A stretch of 7,297 bases of DNA from positions 1-7,297 of the forward strand of contig JAACDV010000101.1 in assembly GCA_009936825.1 (NCBI GenBank). Direction: 5' to 3'. Source of the DNA: Bacteroidota bacterium (lineage in GTDB: Bacteria; Pseudomonadota; Alphaproteobacteria; Puniceispirillales; Puniceispirillaceae). Positions 6,090 to 7,297 of this stretch are shown piece after piece; the stretch's first letter is position 1, and each line of letters begins with the position of its first letter. The translations under genes were made by a program, and so were the position numbers. A model generated the notes under the pieces. It saw nothing but the letters and a program-made list of their open reading frames with translations, made no database searches and was not told where the DNA came from.

Positions 6090-7187
6090 CTAAGGATAAA
6101 CAACAGAACAGCGCGTGAATTGTGGCTGGAATCGCAGGGAATCGCCGATTCGCCTATGGGAAAGCTTGATGTTTTGGGGATGATCAAGGGGCTAGGATTT
6201 GTTCAGCTGGATTCGATTCAGGTGGTCTCGCGGGCGCATCATCATATTTTGTGGAGCCGTAATGCGAATTATCGTGAACCGATGCTTAATAAACTGCTGG
6301 CAAAGGACCGGTCCATTTTTGAGCATTTCACCCACGACGCCTCAGTTATCCCGATGGATTTCCTACCTTTTTGGCAGCGCCAGTTTCGCCGGAAAAAAGA
6401 GCAGCTAGACCGGTCAAAATGGTATAAGGGCCTTCCGGACCGCCGTGGGCGCGAGGAAATCCGCCAGCGAATCAGCCGCGATGGCCCGCTTTCGACGCAC
6501 GCTTTTGATACAAAAATCGATCCAGAAATTGATCCAAAAATAAGGGGGCCAAAGGAAATGTGGTCGCGCCCCCCGCACAAACTTGCACTGGACTATATGT
6601 GGTATACCGGAGAATTAGCCACCGCATACAGGAAGAATTTCAATAAATATTATGATCTGGCAGAACGTATTTTTCCCAGCGAAATCAGAGATATAATCAT
6701 CTCGGACCGCGACCAGATTAATTGGCTATGCGAGGCCGCATTAAACCGTATGGGATTTGGTCTGCCAGGTGAAGTGCAACATTATTGGGACGCCGTCAGC
6801 ACCCGGGAATGCGCCGAATGGCTCACGCGCGCCGCCGCAAAAATCCAGCAGGTGGAAATAGAATCAGCCAATGGTCAATGGATAAAAGCAATAGCACCGC
6901 TCGATATTGAGGACAGGCTGGCTATTTTGGGTCAGGCGACGTCACACCTTCGGATACTGAACCCTTTTGATCCTGTTATACGCGATAGAAATCGCCTGAA
7001 ACGACTGTTTGGATTTGAGTACCGGGTGGAGATGTTCGTTCCCGCGGCCAAACGTGTCTGGGGCTATTACGTTTTTCCAATTCTGGAAGGGCGCCGGTTT
7101 GTCGGGCGGATCGAAATTAAGGCAAACCGCAAGGATTCGGTGCTGAATGTGATCAATTTCTGGCCGGAGAAAGAGTGTCACTGGTAG
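6081..7187 (+). CDS. YcaQ-like winged-helix protein (AlkZ/AlkX crosslink-repair glycosylase family)
   Basis: The family (YcaQ, formerly DUF1006) includes DNA glycosylases that unhook bulky adducts and interstrand crosslinks. Conserved blocks are visible: LDVLGMIKGLGFVQLDSIQ with QLD at 42-44, the QxD form of the catalytic motif seen in E. coli YcaQ; VSRAHHHILWSR (49-60); FEHFTHDASVIP (80-91); GPKEMW with DYMWYTGELA (171-180); and the C-terminal stretch from LNPFDPVIRDRNRLKRLFGF through FVPAAKRVWGYYVFPILEGRRFVGRI. The 368 residues are slightly fewer than E. coli YcaQ (about 410). The start is uncertain. An in-frame TGA at 6054-6056 limits the N-terminus, no ATG or GTG precedes codon 26, and family alignment needs residues from about 5 onward, so TTG 6081, inside repeat E, is the best choice. 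The gene ends with TAG. It shows no functional link to the transporter. Confidence 0.85.
   Translation: MEPLRINNRTARELWLESQGIADSPMGKLDVLGMIKGLGFVQLDSIQVVSRAHHHILWSRNANYREPMLNKLLAKDRSIFEHFTHDASVIPMDFLPFWQRQFRRKKEQLDRSKWYKGLPDRRGREEIRQRISRDGPLSTHAFDTKIDPEIDPKIRGPKEMWSRPPHKLALDYMWYTGELATAYRKNFNKYYDLAERIFPSEIRDIIISDRDQINWLCEAALNRMGFGLPGEVQHYWDAVSTRECAEWLTRAAAKIQQVEIESANGQWIKAIAPLDIEDRLAILGQATSHLRILNPFDPVIRDRNRLKRLFGFEYRVEMFVPAAKRVWGYYVFPILEGRRFVGRIEIKANRKDSVLNVINFWPEKECHW
6513..6542 (+). repeat. In-frame 12-nt repeat in the YcaQ-like gene
   Basis: AAAATCGATCCA (6513-6524) and GAAATTGATCCA (6525-6536) are followed by AAAATA, giving KIDP-EIDP-KI at residues 145-154. This lies between the STHAF and GPKEMW blocks, where relatives usually have a short loop. 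It looks like a tolerated insertion by repeat expansion. Confidence 0.65.
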
Positions 7188-7196
7188 CAAAGCCGG

Positions 7197-7231
7197 CACA
7201 AAAAACTCTCATCGGAACTTGAGAGAATGCG
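7197..7231 (-). terminator. Rho-independent terminator for a minus-strand gene
   Basis: CTCTCA (7206-7211) pairs perfectly with TGAGAG (7220-7225) across 8 nt. On the + strand it is preceded by a run of A (7200-7205). On the minus strand this reads as a hairpin followed by TTTTTT, a standard intrinsic terminator. On the + strand no T-run follows, so it should not serve the YcaQ-like gene well. Confidence 0.6.
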
Positions 7232-7297
7232 GCGATTTATCGGGGTCAAGCGGATCGAATGGACCGCCTGACGATGCGGGCGCTATCATAAATTCGC
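7209..7297 (-). CDS. Possible C-terminal end of a convergent gene cut by the window edge
   Basis: Read on the minus strand from the right edge, one frame stays open for 28 codons, with a tail including SSGGPFDPLDPDKSPHSLKFR. It stops with TGA (7211-7209), inside the stem of the minus-strand terminator. A stop codon overlapping its own terminator is common. The peptide is not recognised, and another frame is open for 16 codons, so this rests mainly on the terminator. Confidence 0.4.
   Translation of the reverse strand, partial: EFMIAPASSGGPFDPLDPDKSPHSLKFR

Overview
The window is an ordinary bacterial gene cluster with about 50% G+C by eye. It suggests a marine-type alphaproteobacterium, possibly SAR116/Puniceispirillum-like. 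That placement is an inference from protein style and gene content, not a search result. All confident genes are on the + strand.

Layout: 1-274 is a leader with degenerate tandem repeats, weak palindromes and no convincing gene. 275-1276 is a ProX-type (OpuAC family) betaine-binding protein gene broken by one in-frame TAG at codon 81. 1277-1500 is a spacer with a 17-nt hairpin-forming tandem repeat, a stem-loop and a palindrome. 1501-2601 is the ATPase (ProV-like). 2598-4736 is a fused double permease (ProW-like), overlapping proV by ATGA. 4805-6004 is an iron-type alcohol dehydrogenase. 6081-7187 is a YcaQ-like winged-helix protein of the DNA crosslink-repair glycosylase family. The right edge holds a minus-strand terminator and probably the last codons of a convergent gene.

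The first three genes would form one binding-protein-dependent importer for a quaternary-ammonium or sulfonium solute (glycine betaine, proline betaine, choline or DMSP-like). The dehydrogenase follows closely and may oxidise an alcohol made from the imported solute. The YcaQ-like gene looks functionally unrelated. The nonsense codon should leave the importer without a full-length binding protein unless it is read through, is a sequencing error, or another binding protein substitutes.

The most unusual property is non-coding. Every true gap between genes carries its own short tandem repeat (units of 14-18 nt), each with a different unit. Two coding regions also carry in-frame 12/15-nt repeats: the ProX signal peptide and a loop of the YcaQ-like protein. 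In two places repeats form gene boundaries: the proX stop codon is part of the first unit of one array, and the only good start of the YcaQ-like gene is a TTG inside another. Several arrays share a CCCCAA...TTGG dyad-like core. I found no CRISPR, tRNA, rRNA or transposase.
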